Origin: Bacteroidales bacterium
GTDB lineage: Bacteria > Bacteroidota > Bacteroidia > Bacteroidales > Paludibacteraceae
Assembly (NCBI GenBank): GCA_004557405.1
Contig: SFDZ01000005.1
Span: 1 to 64,000, forward strand
DNA length: 64,000 bases
Direction: 5' to 3'
This document shows, piece after piece, positions 43,825 through 52,356 of this stretch; position 1 is the stretch's first letter; every line of letters starts with the position of its first letter. Below the pieces are notes generated by a model. The model had not been told where the DNA came from. It saw only the letters and a program-made list of their open reading frames with translations, and did not search any database. A program made the translations under genes and the position numbers.

Positions 43825-45960
43825 TTAGCGTACAATCAGACGGCATGTGGTGTTGGTGTTGTCGCCTGCTATTTTCACGATATAAGCACCGCTTGCAATG
43901 CCGACAGCATCGATGTCGAGTGTTTGTTGCCCATCGACGGCGCCGATGCGTTGTGCATACACTTGTTGGCCGTTGGCGGCGTAGATGCGTATGTTCACGT
44001 TGTTGTCGTTCTGTTTGAAGAATAACTTAAATGCGCCGTCGCTCGGGTTGGGGTAGAGCATGATGGCATCGGGCAGGGTTTCCAGATGTTTGATGTCGGT
44101 TGTTTCCAACACTTTGAGCAGACCGGCATAAGCGTCGATTTTGCCGTAACCCCATGTGTTGTTCGGGCAGGTGCCTGTGTAACTGTCTGTTTGGGCTGTT
44201 TGTGCCATAATCTCTTTGATTTGCTCGGGCGTTAAATTCGGATTGGCCTGCAACCATGTGGCCACTACGCCGGTAACGAACGGTGTAGCCATCGAAGTGC
44301 CATTCATATAGCCCCAATAGTAGGTCGTACCATTGACGGTGGCAGATTTTGCTTCGTCAAAATCGCCGGAAGATGTTATGGCCGATGTGTTTGGAACGGC
44401 AGATGCAATGCAGGCGCCCGGTGCCGTAATTTCAGGTTTTATACGGCCATCGCTGGTCGGGCCTTTGCTGGAGAATGTTGCAATTGTGCCGACTGATGTC
44501 AATCCGTAGCCGGAACGTCTGTTGGTAACGAATGCACCAACGGTAATAATTCCGTTGGCTGTGCCGCCAATTTCGCCTACAGTGTGAGTGGTTTGACCGT
44601 CTTCCCAATAAATAGAGTTATAGTCGTCGCCCCAAACACGTATGGTGCCGGCATTTTGGGCCGTTACTTTGAAGCCTACTTTGTAATTGTTTTTGGGCTT
44701 AAAGTTGTTTTTGAAGTAAAGATAAACATTTCCTCTGTTGTTTGTGGCGTCTGTACTCATTTGGGCGTAAGCTGTTATGCTTCCGGAGGCGTAAGTGGAG
44801 TTGATCCACGATGTCGTTTTGGATGTTGCTGTGGCCACAGCTGTCGATGTGCCGGCTGCCAATTCGTTGCCATTGGCGTCAAGATAAACGATTTGCATGG
44901 TGTATTTTTGGCCTTCGTCGCCCCAAAAATCGGCGAAACTTTTAGTGCCGCTATAATATTGGTCGCTGGGGTCGAGAATGAATGTGTGCGATTCGCCGGC
45001 TGCCAATGTGGCTTCGCTGTACAGTGGGTATTCGCCTTCGTTGCCGGCTGCGCCGCAAACGATACGACCTGCGCCAACCATACCATCAAGTGCTTTGTCG
45101 AACGTGGAAGTACCATCGTGCGGACCCATGTGTTGACCTAAACTGAGGTTGACAACAGCCGGTTTCCCGACACTTTTTGCATAATCAAAAATGTAGTTTA
45201 TGCCATCGGTAATGGCGGTGTTGCTGCTACCATAACTGACCATAACGATGTCGGCATCGGATGCTACGCCGTAATACGAGTTGCCGGCGTAACTGCCTGC
45301 TGCAATGCCGGTTACATGCGTGGCGTGGCCGCTATCGTCTTGCGTGTCATCGTATTGTGCGCTTTCGATGGCACTTTGCGTGGTGTATTTTTTGTTCGCG
45401 CTCTGATTCCAAACGCGTTTTACGCGCAATTCGCTGCTGTTGTTGGCGTCGTAGAAAGTGATGTGGTTGTATTGGAAACCGCCATCCACCACGCCGACCA
45501 CTACGCCGGTGCCCAAAAATGGTTGCGACAAACCGGTGCCGGCTTGCACTTTGTCCACGTTGGTCGCCGTGCGGGCTTTGTTCATGCGTGTGCGTACAGG
45601 CGTGCCCATTTCTACCAATTTCACCTGTTCGTCCTGCGCCAAAGCCTCAATGGCATCGACCGGAATGTTGGAGGTTACAAAATCGCCGAAATCGTTATTG
45701 AGTGTTGCTCCGTAGGCTTCCAAAATGGCGGCTTTGTCGGCGTCGGCCGAGTAGAAATGCACATAAGCCGATACATATTCATCGCTGTTGTCGGCTACTT
45801 TCAGCGCAAAAGTTTTGCGTAGTTGTTCACGTTGTTCGGCAGTAGTTGCCTTTTTTTGCGCATCGACAAACGCGCGCGTGTGGTTTGTCAGTTTCGATGG
45901 TTGTGCAAATGCGAGGAGTGTGAATCCGATGCATAGTGCCAGAAGTGTGATTTTTTTCAT
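43825..45960 (-). CDS. Subtilisin-like serine protease (S8) with T9SS type-A sorting domain
   Basis: The 711-residue exported protease has a signal peptide (residues 1-20, LLAFAQ), an N-terminal propeptide (~21-130, with VSAYVHF and VKLVEMGTPV), and a catalytic domain with Asp159 (VVGVVDGGF), His212 (DDSGHATHVTG) and Ser556 (MNGTSMATPFVTG). An inserted beta-domain occupies ~310-480. The last ~75 residues form a type-A T9SS sorting domain: LYPNPSDGAFKLFF ... GIASGAYIVKIAGDN ... LIVR. It is expected at the cell surface or outside. The preceding gene encodes a propeptide-like lipoprotein. Confidence 0.95.
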   Translation of the reverse strand: MKKITLLALCIGFTLLAFAQPSKLTNHTRAFVDAQKKATTAEQREQLRKTFALKVADNSDEYVSAYVHFYSADADKAAILEAYGATLNNDFGDFVTSNIPVDAIEALAQDEQVKLVEMGTPVRTRMNKARTATNVDKVQAGTGLSQPFLGTGVVVGVVDGGFQYNHITFYDANNSSELRVKRVWNQSANKKYTTQSAIESAQYDDTQDDSGHATHVTGIAAGSYAGNSYYGVASDADIVMVSYGSSNTAITDGINYIFDYAKSVGKPAVVNLSLGQHMGPHDGTSTFDKALDGMVGAGRIVCGAAGNEGEYPLYSEATLAAGESHTFILDPSDQYYSGTKSFADFWGDEGQKYTMQIVYLDANGNELAAGTSTAVATATSKTTSWINSTYASGSITAYAQMSTDATNNRGNVYLYFKNNFKPKNNYKVGFKVTAQNAGTIRVWGDDYNSIYWEDGQTTHTVGEIGGTANGIITVGAFVTNRRSGYGLTSVGTIATFSSKGPTSDGRIKPEITAPGACIASAVPNTSAITSSGDFDEAKSATVNGTTYYWGYMNGTSMATPFVTGVVATWLQANPNLTPEQIKEIMAQTAQTDSYTGTCPNNTWGYGKIDAYAGLLKVLETTDIKHLETLPDAIMLYPNPSDGAFKLFFKQNDNNVNIRIYAANGQQVYAQRIGAVDGQQTLDIDAVGIASGAYIVKIAGDNTNTTCRLIVR

Positions 45961-45989
45961 GGTGTGTTATTTTTAAGGTGATTTTTTTG

Positions 45990-46463
45990 TTAACGTTTGC
46001 GTAAATGTACGCGTGTGGCGGCTTCTACCGATACAATGCCGCGTATTTGCCACATTTCGGGCAGGCGTTTCAGCGGCATTTTGAACGTGGCGGTGGTGGC
46101 GTCGATGCGGTTGTATTCGCCGCCCAATGCCGTGAATGCGTCAGCATCGAACGTGTCGTCGATGGTTAGGTAGCCCGACACGACGTAGGCACCATCGAGC
46201 AACGCTACGGGCGCGGTGGCTGCAAAATCGTCCGAAGGCTTGTACTTGTCGAGGTTGCGGACGTGGCGTGTGTCGCGCGCAAAGTCGTCCCAAAATGCGC
46301 GAAACGAGTTCGAAAACGTGATGTGCGTTGGTAATTCGCCAATGACCGATTTTGTTTGATTGGCGGTGCCTGATGCCGATTTTTGACAGTTGCAACTGCT
46401 GAAAATCAGCGAGATAGCAATCACTGCTGCTGCCAATATGGTCGGTAGATGTGTGTGTGTCAT
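45990..46463 (-). CDS. Lipoprotein resembling a stand-alone subtilase propeptide (inhibitor I9-like)
   Basis: A 157-residue lipoprotein with a lipobox ending in Cys24 (LIFSSC). The C-terminal half, from VSGYLTIDDTF (residue 95) to VSVEAATRVHLRKR (157), lines up with the propeptide of the subtilase encoded 29 nt downstream. There VSAYVHF (63) corresponds to VSGYLTI, and VKLVEMGTPVRTR (113) to VSVEAATRVHLRK. The predicted strand-helix pattern is the same, and the protein has no protease domain. It has its own -7 element at 46487-46494 and shares a terminator with the protease. The inferred role is a membrane-tethered folding chaperone or inhibitor of the partner. No established family name is claimed. 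Confidence 0.7.
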   Translation of the reverse strand: MTHTHLPTILAAAVIAISLIFSSCNCQKSASGTANQTKSVIGELPTHITFSNSFRAFWDDFARDTRHVRNLDKYKPSDDFAATAPVALLDGAYVVSGYLTIDDTFDADAFTALGGEYNRIDATTATFKMPLKRLPEMWQIRGIVSVEAATRVHLRKR

Positions 46464-46486
46464 GGTAATAGTTAGATTAAAGCAAA

Positions 46487-46494
46487 CAAAGTTA
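46487..46494 (-). promoter_or_regulatory. -7 promoter element of the lipoprotein-subtilase unit
   Basis: Minus-strand TAACTTTG, 24 nt before the ATG at 46463, with a TTG-type -33 (46515-46517) 20 nt away. It shows that the longer frame to 46517 is not the start and that the unit is separate from tilS. Confidence 0.6.
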
Positions 46495-46521
46495 GAAAAA
46501 AAAATTGTATCAAACAATACT

Positions 46522-47853
46522 TTATGCCAAAAATGTGATGCGAATCAGGTGGCGGGTGCTACTTGTGATGCGAAAACGATTGTCGGTTTGAATGCCTAAA
46601 ACCCACATAATCTGGTCGTTAGATGTCATCATCCACGTTTGGGATTTTTCGACGAGATCGAGTTTTTTGTCGACAAAAAGGTCGCTGATTTTTTTGCGTC
46701 CGCGCATGCCGAACGGTACAAAGGTGTCGCCTTGCTGCCAATGCCTCAATGTCAGCGGAAATTGAATTTTGTCGGCGTCGAAATAGGCGGTGTGGGTGTC
46801 GGTTTTCAGCGTGGCGGGCATGGTGTCGAGCCGCTCGATTTTGAGATGAATCGGGCAAAAAATTTCGGTGTCGTTTTCGTCGATGTGGTAGGTTGTGTCG
46901 TCGGGTTCGTTGGTGTGCGGCACTATCACTATTTTGTTGCGGCTGACGACGGCTTGGTGTGTCTGGCTCAGGCAGGTGGTGCCGCTTGTGCCACCGATGT
47001 TATTAAATAGGGTGTCGGTGGTGTCGCTGTTGAATCCATACGGGCGGATAAACTCGAACAGCAGCGTTCGGGGCGCCGGCTGTTGCAGCAGGCGTGTTGT
47101 GTCGATTTCGAGCCCGAGCGTTGTTTCGCGGCAGATTTGCGCCTGTACGTTTTGTACGAATGTGTTGACTATCAGGCGAATGTCGTTTGCGTAGTCGATG
47201 CTGCGTCCGAATGTTTCGATGAATGCCGGATTGATCTGTTCGAACAATGGAACGATGTTGTGGCGCACAAAGTTGCGGCGGTAGATGGTGTCGGCGTTGG
47301 TGACATCGGTGCGGTAGGCCAATTGGTGTGTGTGCGCGTAGTCGGTTATTTCGGCGCGGGTGCAGCAGAGCAGTGGGCGCACGATGTGCCCGTTTCGGGC
47401 TTGGATGCCGCACAATCCGTTGATGCCGGTGCCGCGTGTCAGGTTCATCAGCACGGTTTCGGCGTTGTCGTTGGCGTGGTGGGCTACGGCTATGGCGCTA
47501 CATTGTTCGGCTTGGCGCAACTGCTCGAACCATGCGTAGCGCAAGTCGCGTGCGGCCATTTCAATCGAAATTTTGCGCTCGGCCGCTACGGCGTTTGTGT
47601 CGAAGTCAATGCTGCGAAACGGCAGTCGGTAGTCGTGTGCCAAGCGGGCAACAAACTCGGCATCGGCATCGGCGTCGGCACCGCGCAAATGGAAGTTGCA
47701 GTGTGCTACAATACACTGATAACCAAGTTGTTGTAGCAGGTTGAGCAGCACTACGGAGTCCGCGCCGCCACTCACCGCTACAATGACTTTTTGCTGCGGG
47801 TCGAGCAGGTGTCGGTCGGCGATGAATCGTGCAACTTTGTCTTTGATGTCCAC
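46522..47853 (-). CDS. tilS: tRNA(Ile)-lysidine synthase
   Basis: TilS adds lysine to C34 of tRNA-Ile so that it reads AUA. The PP-loop SGGADSVVLLNLL is at about residues 22-34, with the ATP/tRNA motifs CNFHLRGADADADAEFV, AHHANDNAETVLMNLTRGTGI and a C-terminal TilS domain (RKKISDLFVDKKL ... VLGIQTDNRFRI). The GTG at 47853 (encoding VDIKDKVARFI) gives 443 residues and lies 17 nt after DUF3467. The much longer open frame upstream is read through DUF3467 in another frame and is not coding. Confidence 0.93.
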   Translation of the reverse strand: MDIKDKVARFIADRHLLDPQQKVIVAVSGGADSVVLLNLLQQLGYQCIVAHCNFHLRGADADADAEFVARLAHDYRLPFRSIDFDTNAVAAERKISIEMAARDLRYAWFEQLRQAEQCSAIAVAHHANDNAETVLMNLTRGTGINGLCGIQARNGHIVRPLLCCTRAEITDYAHTHQLAYRTDVTNADTIYRRNFVRHNIVPLFEQINPAFIETFGRSIDYANDIRLIVNTFVQNVQAQICRETTLGLEIDTTRLLQQPAPRTLLFEFIRPYGFNSDTTDTLFNNIGGTSGTTCLSQTHQAVVSRNKIVIVPHTNEPDDTTYHIDENDTEIFCPIHLKIERLDTMPATLKTDTHTAYFDADKIQFPLTLRHWQQGDTFVPFGMRGRKKISDLFVDKKLDLVEKSQTWMMTSNDQIMWVLGIQTDNRFRITSSTRHLIRITFLA

Positions 47854-47870
47854 CGTGCAGAGGCTTTTGT

Positions 47871-48185
47871 TTAGGCTTGTCCGCCGCCAAACATGGGCAG
47901 TGGCGGTACAAATGTGCCACCTCCGTTGTCGGTTTTGATGGTGCCGTGTTGCTGCTCGTATCTGGCGATGTTCTCTTCGAGTGCCATGGCCAGCCGTTTG
48001 GCGTGTTCGGGCGTCAGAATGATGCGCGATTTGACATTGGCTTTCGGTGTGCCGGGCATGATGCGGACGAAATCGACAATAAATTCCGAGTTGGAATGCG
48101 AGATGATGGCCAAGTTCGAATAAGTGCCTTCGGCGACTTCGGGCGTCAGGCTGATTTCGAGTTGTTTTTTCTTGTTGTCTTCCAT
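47871..48185 (-). CDS. DUF3467 family protein
   Basis: A 104-residue protein (MEDNKKKQLEISLTPEVAEG, SNLAIISHSNSEFIVDFVRI, RIILTPEHAKRLAMALEENI). This is the DUF3467 family, widespread in Bacteroidetes and without a known biochemical role. The C-terminus is Gly/Pro-rich (NGGGTFVPPLPMFGG). The ATG at 48185 fits the family N-terminus. It lies 5 nt after panB and 17 nt before tilS. Confidence 0.87.
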   Translation of the reverse strand: MEDNKKKQLEISLTPEVAEGTYSNLAIISHSNSEFIVDFVRIMPGTPKANVKSRIILTPEHAKRLAMALEENIARYEQQHGTIKTDNGGGTFVPPLPMFGGGQA

Positions 48186-48190
48186 AGTTG

Positions 48191-49012
48191 TTAGTATTGT
48201 TCTTGAGTGTTTGGGAAATCGCACGATTTGACATCGCTGATGTAGTGTTGCACGGCTTCGGTCATCACGGAGTTGAGGTCGGCATAGCGGCGCAGAAAAC
48301 GCGGTGTGAAACCTTGCGTCAGCCCCAACATATCGTGCAGTACGAGCACTTGCCCATCGACCGCACCGCCTGCACCGATGCCGATGACCGGAATGGTCAA
48401 CTCTTTGGCTACGCGTTCGGCCAATTTGGCGGGAATTTTCTCGAGCACCAAGGCAAAACAGCCTGCCTCTTCCAACAATTTGGCGTCGGCGATGAGTTTT
48501 TCGGCTTCTTCGTCGTCTTTGGCGCGCACGGTGTAGGTGCCGTATTTGTTGATGGATTGCGGCATCAGTCCGAGGTGTCCCATGATGGGAATGCCGGCGG
48601 CCAGAATTTTTTTCACGGCATCGATTATTTCGACGCCACCTTCGAGTTTAAGCGCATCGGCGTGGGTGATTTTCATCACTTTGATGGCATTTTGCACGGC
48701 CTCGACATCGCTGGTTTGATAACTGCCAAACGGCATATCGACCACGACTAACGCGCGTTTTACGGCACGGACTACCGATTTGCCGTGATAAATCATTTGA
48801 TCGAGCGTGATGGGCAGTGTGGTTACGTTGCCGGCTACCACGTTGGAGGCCGAGTCGCCTACCAGAATGACATCGATGCCGGCTTTGTCCACTATTTCGG
48901 CCATCGTATAGTCATACGAGGTCAGCATACTGATTTTTTCGCCGCGCTGTTTCATCTCGCACAAACGGCGGGTGGTAACTTTGCGGGCGTCTTCGGGTGT
49001 GTGTACAGACAT
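48191..49012 (-). CDS. panB: 3-methyl-2-oxobutanoate hydroxymethyltransferase
   Basis: PanB makes ketopantoate from alpha-ketoisovalerate and methylene-THF, the first committed step of pantothenate synthesis. Motifs are KISMLTSYDYTMAEIVDKAG, DVILVGDSASNVVAG, ALVVVDMPFGSYQ, AGIPIMGHLGLMPQSI and PVIGIGAGGAVDGQVLVLHDMLG (short: VIGIGAGGAVDGQVL). Length is 273 residues. No panC or panD is adjacent. A terminator separates it from the upstream DUF349 gene. Confidence 0.96.
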   Translation of the reverse strand: MSVHTPEDARKVTTRRLCEMKQRGEKISMLTSYDYTMAEIVDKAGIDVILVGDSASNVVAGNVTTLPITLDQMIYHGKSVVRAVKRALVVVDMPFGSYQTSDVEAVQNAIKVMKITHADALKLEGGVEIIDAVKKILAAGIPIMGHLGLMPQSINKYGTYTVRAKDDEEAEKLIADAKLLEEAGCFALVLEKIPAKLAERVAKELTIPVIGIGAGGAVDGQVLVLHDMLGLTQGFTPRFLRRYADLNSVMTEAVQHYISDVKSCDFPNTQEQY

Positions 49013-49065
49013 GATTTTACTCTTTTTTTTTGTTAGTTGAGTTTGTTTTTATTATGGTGGTGTGT

Positions 49066-49098
49066 AAAAAAATGACGCAGTAAAATGCGTCATTTTAC
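49066..49098 (-). terminator. Terminator after the DUF349 gene
   Basis: AAAATGACGCA (49069-49079) pairs with TGCGTCATTTT (49086-49096). On the minus strand a T run follows. The DUF349 stop is about 20 nt upstream. Confidence 0.85.
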
Positions 49099-49117
49099 AC
49101 CATGCTTATCGCGTGCA

Positions 49118-50878
49118 TTACGCTTCGTCCAAAGCCTGAATTTGCGCCACTACTTTGGCAAATTGCTGTTTCAGTTGTTCGATGCGTTGCTTCATTTGTT
49201 CCACTAACGGATTGGTGTTCTTCGAGTTGGCAAAGAATCCGATGTTGTTTTCGTAAGTGGCTATTTCGGCTTTCAGACGGTCGTACTCTTTGAGCAGTTT
49301 GGCGCGTTCCGACGATGCTTTGCCGGCGCGTTTGCTGTGCAGCAGGTCGTCGAATTTGTCGGTAGCCGCCTTGAAGGCTTTGGCCAATTTGTCTTTGTCG
49401 CGATAGGGTACGAATCCTACTTTGTTGTATTCGTCGATGAATGCTTGAATGGCTGTCGCATCTTGTTCTTTGTTGTCGGTGCGCTCGAATGCGGCAATTT
49501 TTTCGACGATGGCCTTTTTGGCTTTCAGGTTGGCTATCTCTTCCGAATATTTATCGCTGTAGTTGGCGGCTTTCTGTTCGAAGAAATAGTCGCAGGCGGC
49601 CACGAAACGTTTCCAGACGGCATCCGATTGTTTTTTGCCGATGGCGCCGATTTGTTTCCACTCTTTTTGCAGTTGTACCATTTTGTCGGCGGTGGCTTTC
49701 CAATCGGTGCTGTCTTTCAGGGCTTCGGCTTGTTCGCACAATGCTTTTTTGGCTTCCAAATTTTTGGCAAATTCTACTTTCGCCGATTTGTAGAATGCTT
49801 TTTTGGCTTTGAAGAATTTGTCGCACGCATTGCGGAAACGTTTGAAGGCTTTTACTGCGGCTTTGTACGATGGAATGCCGCCGATGGCTTTCCATTTGGC
49901 CTGAATTTCGATGACTTCTTGCGTTTTATCGTCCCATTGTTTGTAGGTTTTCAGGGCGTCGGTGTCTATCTGTTCGACGAGTTCGCACAGCGCATTTTTT
50001 TCGGCTACGAACTTTTCTTCTTGTTCTTTGATGGATTCGAAATAGGCTTGGTGGCGTTTGTTGACGGCTGTCGATGCGGCTTTGAACCGATTCCAAATTT
50101 CTTCGCGTTGTTCGCGTGCCACGGGGCCGATTTCGCGCCAATCGTCGTGCAGTTTTTGCAACTGTTTGAAGGCGTCGATTACATCTTCGCGTTCGGCCAA
50201 GCGTTCGGCTTGTTCGCACAGCGCACTCTTCTGCTCGAGGTTTTTCTTGAAGTCGTAGTCGCGCAGGTCGTTGTTTATTTTGATGAGGTCGTAGAATTGC
50301 TCTTGATATGCGCTGTAGGCTTTCCAAATTTCGGTAACTTTCGTTGCCGGCACTTGTCCGATGGCTTTCCAATCTTGTTGCAGTTTGCGGAAGGCGGGAA
50401 TCACCGACGACAAATCGTCCGACGAGGCGATGAGTTTGGCCAATTCGTCGAGTATGCGTTGTTTGGCAGCGAGGTTTTCGGCTTGTTGTGCTTCGACCAC
50501 AGCGTTTTCGGCGGCTTTCAACTCGCGGTATTTGGCCATCAGTTCTTTGAATGCGGCTTCGAGCGCATCCGATTGTGTGTCGGGTTCGTCGGATGCGGCG
50601 GTTTCGCTGTCGTCGGTGGCGGCGGCATCGAGTTTCATCTCCATTTCGGCTTTCAACTTGCGATAGAAGCATTGTTTTATGCTTTCAATCTGCTCTTTGA
50701 CTGCCGCTATTGGTCTGGTGTTCAGCAACTCGCGCAGTTTTTCCACCAACTCTTCGCGTGTCAGGTTGTGGAATGTGTTGGCGTGTTGCGCCACCGAATC
50801 GATGATTTCGGCGATGACTTCGCTTTTGTTGTCGCCGGCTGCGGCTTGGATGGTGTTGTTTACTTCTGGCTCTTCCAT
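49118..50878 (-). CDS. DUF349 tandem-repeat coiled-coil protein
   Basis: A 586-residue, highly charged, helical protein with several copies of the DUF349 repeat, recognised by the recurring pattern ...L...W..IG...K...E.W..FK.A...F (for example KLQQDWKAIGQVPATKVTEIWKAY-type blocks, then DDWREIGPVAREQREEIWNRF and EWKQIGAIGKKQSDAVWKRF). About five repeats fill residues ~130-530. DUF349 proteins are poorly characterised; in Bacteroidetes they are common and probably scaffold-like. A -7 element lies at 50946-50953. Confidence 0.88.
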   Translation of the reverse strand: MEEPEVNNTIQAAAGDNKSEVIAEIIDSVAQHANTFHNLTREELVEKLRELLNTRPIAAVKEQIESIKQCFYRKLKAEMEMKLDAAATDDSETAASDEPDTQSDALEAAFKELMAKYRELKAAENAVVEAQQAENLAAKQRILDELAKLIASSDDLSSVIPAFRKLQQDWKAIGQVPATKVTEIWKAYSAYQEQFYDLIKINNDLRDYDFKKNLEQKSALCEQAERLAEREDVIDAFKQLQKLHDDWREIGPVAREQREEIWNRFKAASTAVNKRHQAYFESIKEQEEKFVAEKNALCELVEQIDTDALKTYKQWDDKTQEVIEIQAKWKAIGGIPSYKAAVKAFKRFRNACDKFFKAKKAFYKSAKVEFAKNLEAKKALCEQAEALKDSTDWKATADKMVQLQKEWKQIGAIGKKQSDAVWKRFVAACDYFFEQKAANYSDKYSEEIANLKAKKAIVEKIAAFERTDNKEQDATAIQAFIDEYNKVGFVPYRDKDKLAKAFKAATDKFDDLLHSKRAGKASSERAKLLKEYDRLKAEIATYENNIGFFANSKNTNPLVEQMKQRIEQLKQQFAKVVAQIQALDEA

Positions 50879-50945
50879 AATGTTATTTCCCCGAAATTTG
50901 AATTGAATTTTTGGTATCAGTTACTTCTTTGAAAAAAAAATTTTA

Positions 50946-50953
50946 CAAATGTA
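50946..50953 (-). promoter_or_regulatory. -7 promoter element of the DUF349 gene
   Basis: Minus-strand TACATTTG, 67 nt before the start codon. Confidence 0.45.
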
Positions 50954-51032
50954 CGAACTTTTTCTTGAATATTCCAAATAAATTGACCGAAAAGTGGATT
51001 TTTTTGCCTTATTTTTGTTGCAAAACGGGGCG

Positions 51033-52187
51033 TTACTTCCAATGTATGTTCTTTTTTCGTCCGAAAATTGTCAAGAGTAGTGTGATAATCGGCACGATGA
51101 TGTCGAACAATAACAGTGAGGTGTAGAAGTGTCGTTCGCCTAATTGCGTGGCTGTTTTGTTGATGATGACCATTTGTGTGATGTACCGTGTGAGGAACAG
51201 GGCGAAGGCCGCGGCGGCTGTCAGCGGATTCCACAGGCAGAGCGTGGCGATGAACAGCAGATAGAACAAGCCGCGTGTGGTTGGCTCTGTGGCTACGATA
51301 CGTTTGCTTTTGGGGGTGTAGAGCGGTGCCGTGGTCAGATGGCGCTCTTTTTGGCGGCACCATTCGGCAAAGGTTGTTTTGGGCAACGATTGCGTGGTGC
51401 CGGCGGCTGTGGTGGCAATGCGTGTGTTGGCTTTGGTGGCAAATTTGTTGACAAACAGGTCGTCGTCGCCGGAGGCCAAGTGCAACGAGCCGGCAAATCC
51501 TCGGTGTGCGAAAAAGAGCGAACGCCGATAAGCCAAATTGCGCCCTACGCCCATGTAGGGATGCCCGCGGAAGGCAAAGCCTAAATATTGCATGGCAATA
51601 AATAGGGTGTCGTAGGCGATGAACCGCCCGAGCAACGTGTTGCCGGTGTGGTAGCCGCCGTAGCCCAATACAAAATCGGTGTTGGGCGTGAATTGGCGTG
51701 CCATTTCGCTTATCCAATGGCTCGATACGGGTCGGCAATCGGCATCGGTGAATAGCAATATGTCGTTTTTAGCGGCTTTGATGCCGATGGTCAATGCCAA
51801 TTTTTTGCGCGAGATGATGTCGGTTTGGTCGGGCGTGTAGGTGTAGCGCAGGTGCGGATAGGTTTGTTGCAGTTGCGCCAGCAGCATTTCCGTGTCGTCG
51901 GACGAGCCGTCGTTCACTACTATCACTTCGTAGTCGGGATACTCCTGTTCCAAAAGCAATGGCAGAAATTGTGCGAGATTGTCGCTCTCGTTGCGTGCGC
52001 ATACGACCACTGATACGGGTGGTAGCACCTCGTTGGAGCGTGTGTCGGTTTTGGCGTGGCGCAAAATGCCGGTAAAGTAGTGCGCGTAAATGACTGTTTG
52101 TGCAACGAAAACTGCGGCCAACAGCCCTAACAACAGCCATTGCAGCCATGTTGCTTGTGTGAATGCGAGCGTGATAAAATGTTCCAT
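51033..52187 (-). CDS. Family 2 glycosyltransferase, membrane-bound
   Basis: The 384-residue protein has an N-terminal membrane helix (WLQWLLLGLLAAVFVAQTVIY) and then a GT2 catalytic domain with VSVVVCARNESDNLAQFLPL, VIVVNDGSSDDTEML and the metal motif FTDADCRPVSSHW; the acceptor loop carries FVLGYGGYH. Two or three C-terminal hydrophobic helices follow (GLFYLLFIATLCLW and LFDIIVPIITLLLTIF). It adds a sugar to a lipid or polysaccharide at the inner membrane; the donor is unknown. The ATG at 52187 fits the -7 element at 52240-52247. Confidence 0.87.
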   Translation of the reverse strand: MEHFITLAFTQATWLQWLLLGLLAAVFVAQTVIYAHYFTGILRHAKTDTRSNEVLPPVSVVVCARNESDNLAQFLPLLLEQEYPDYEVIVVNDGSSDDTEMLLAQLQQTYPHLRYTYTPDQTDIISRKKLALTIGIKAAKNDILLFTDADCRPVSSHWISEMARQFTPNTDFVLGYGGYHTGNTLLGRFIAYDTLFIAMQYLGFAFRGHPYMGVGRNLAYRRSLFFAHRGFAGSLHLASGDDDLFVNKFATKANTRIATTAAGTTQSLPKTTFAEWCRQKERHLTTAPLYTPKSKRIVATEPTTRGLFYLLFIATLCLWNPLTAAAAFALFLTRYITQMVIINKTATQLGERHFYTSLLLFDIIVPIITLLLTIFGRKKNIHWK

Positions 52188-52239
52188 CGTCAGTGAGCAA
52201 AAAAAAGTGTCGTATCGTGCATACGATTGCAATAATTTA

Positions 52240-52247
52240 CAAAGGTA
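52240..52247 (-). promoter_or_regulatory. -7 promoter element of the glycosyltransferase gene
   Basis: Minus-strand TACCTTTG, 52 nt before the ATG at 52187. The longest frame begins at the promoter and was rejected as start. Confidence 0.58.
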
Positions 52248-52305
52248 CAACAAAAATTGCAACCTGTCTGCAAAAAATCTTTATAAGTTATCAACAGCGT
52301 ATGCG

Positions 52306-52336
52306 TTGTTTTTTTGCAAAAAAACGCGTATCTTTG
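52306..52336 (+). promoter_or_regulatory. Promoter of ispE
   Basis: TTG at 52306-52308 and TATCTTTG at 52329-52336 are 20 nt apart. The ispE ATG is 20 nt downstream at 52357. It is divergent from the glycosyltransferase promoter. Confidence 0.65.
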
Positions 52337-52356
52337 CAGAAATTTATTGTGTGCGT

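Noticed and set aside
47854..48234. Long in-frame N-terminal extension of tilS (about 127 residues, Arg/His/Gln-rich)
   Set aside because: It overlaps DUF3467 in another frame, has shadow-like composition and precedes the true PP-loop N-terminus.
49337..50932. 531-codon plus-strand open frame opposite the DUF349 gene
   Set aside because: It is antisense to a clear repeat protein and consists of Phe/Gly-rich text produced by complementing Lys/Glu codons; no motif was recognised.
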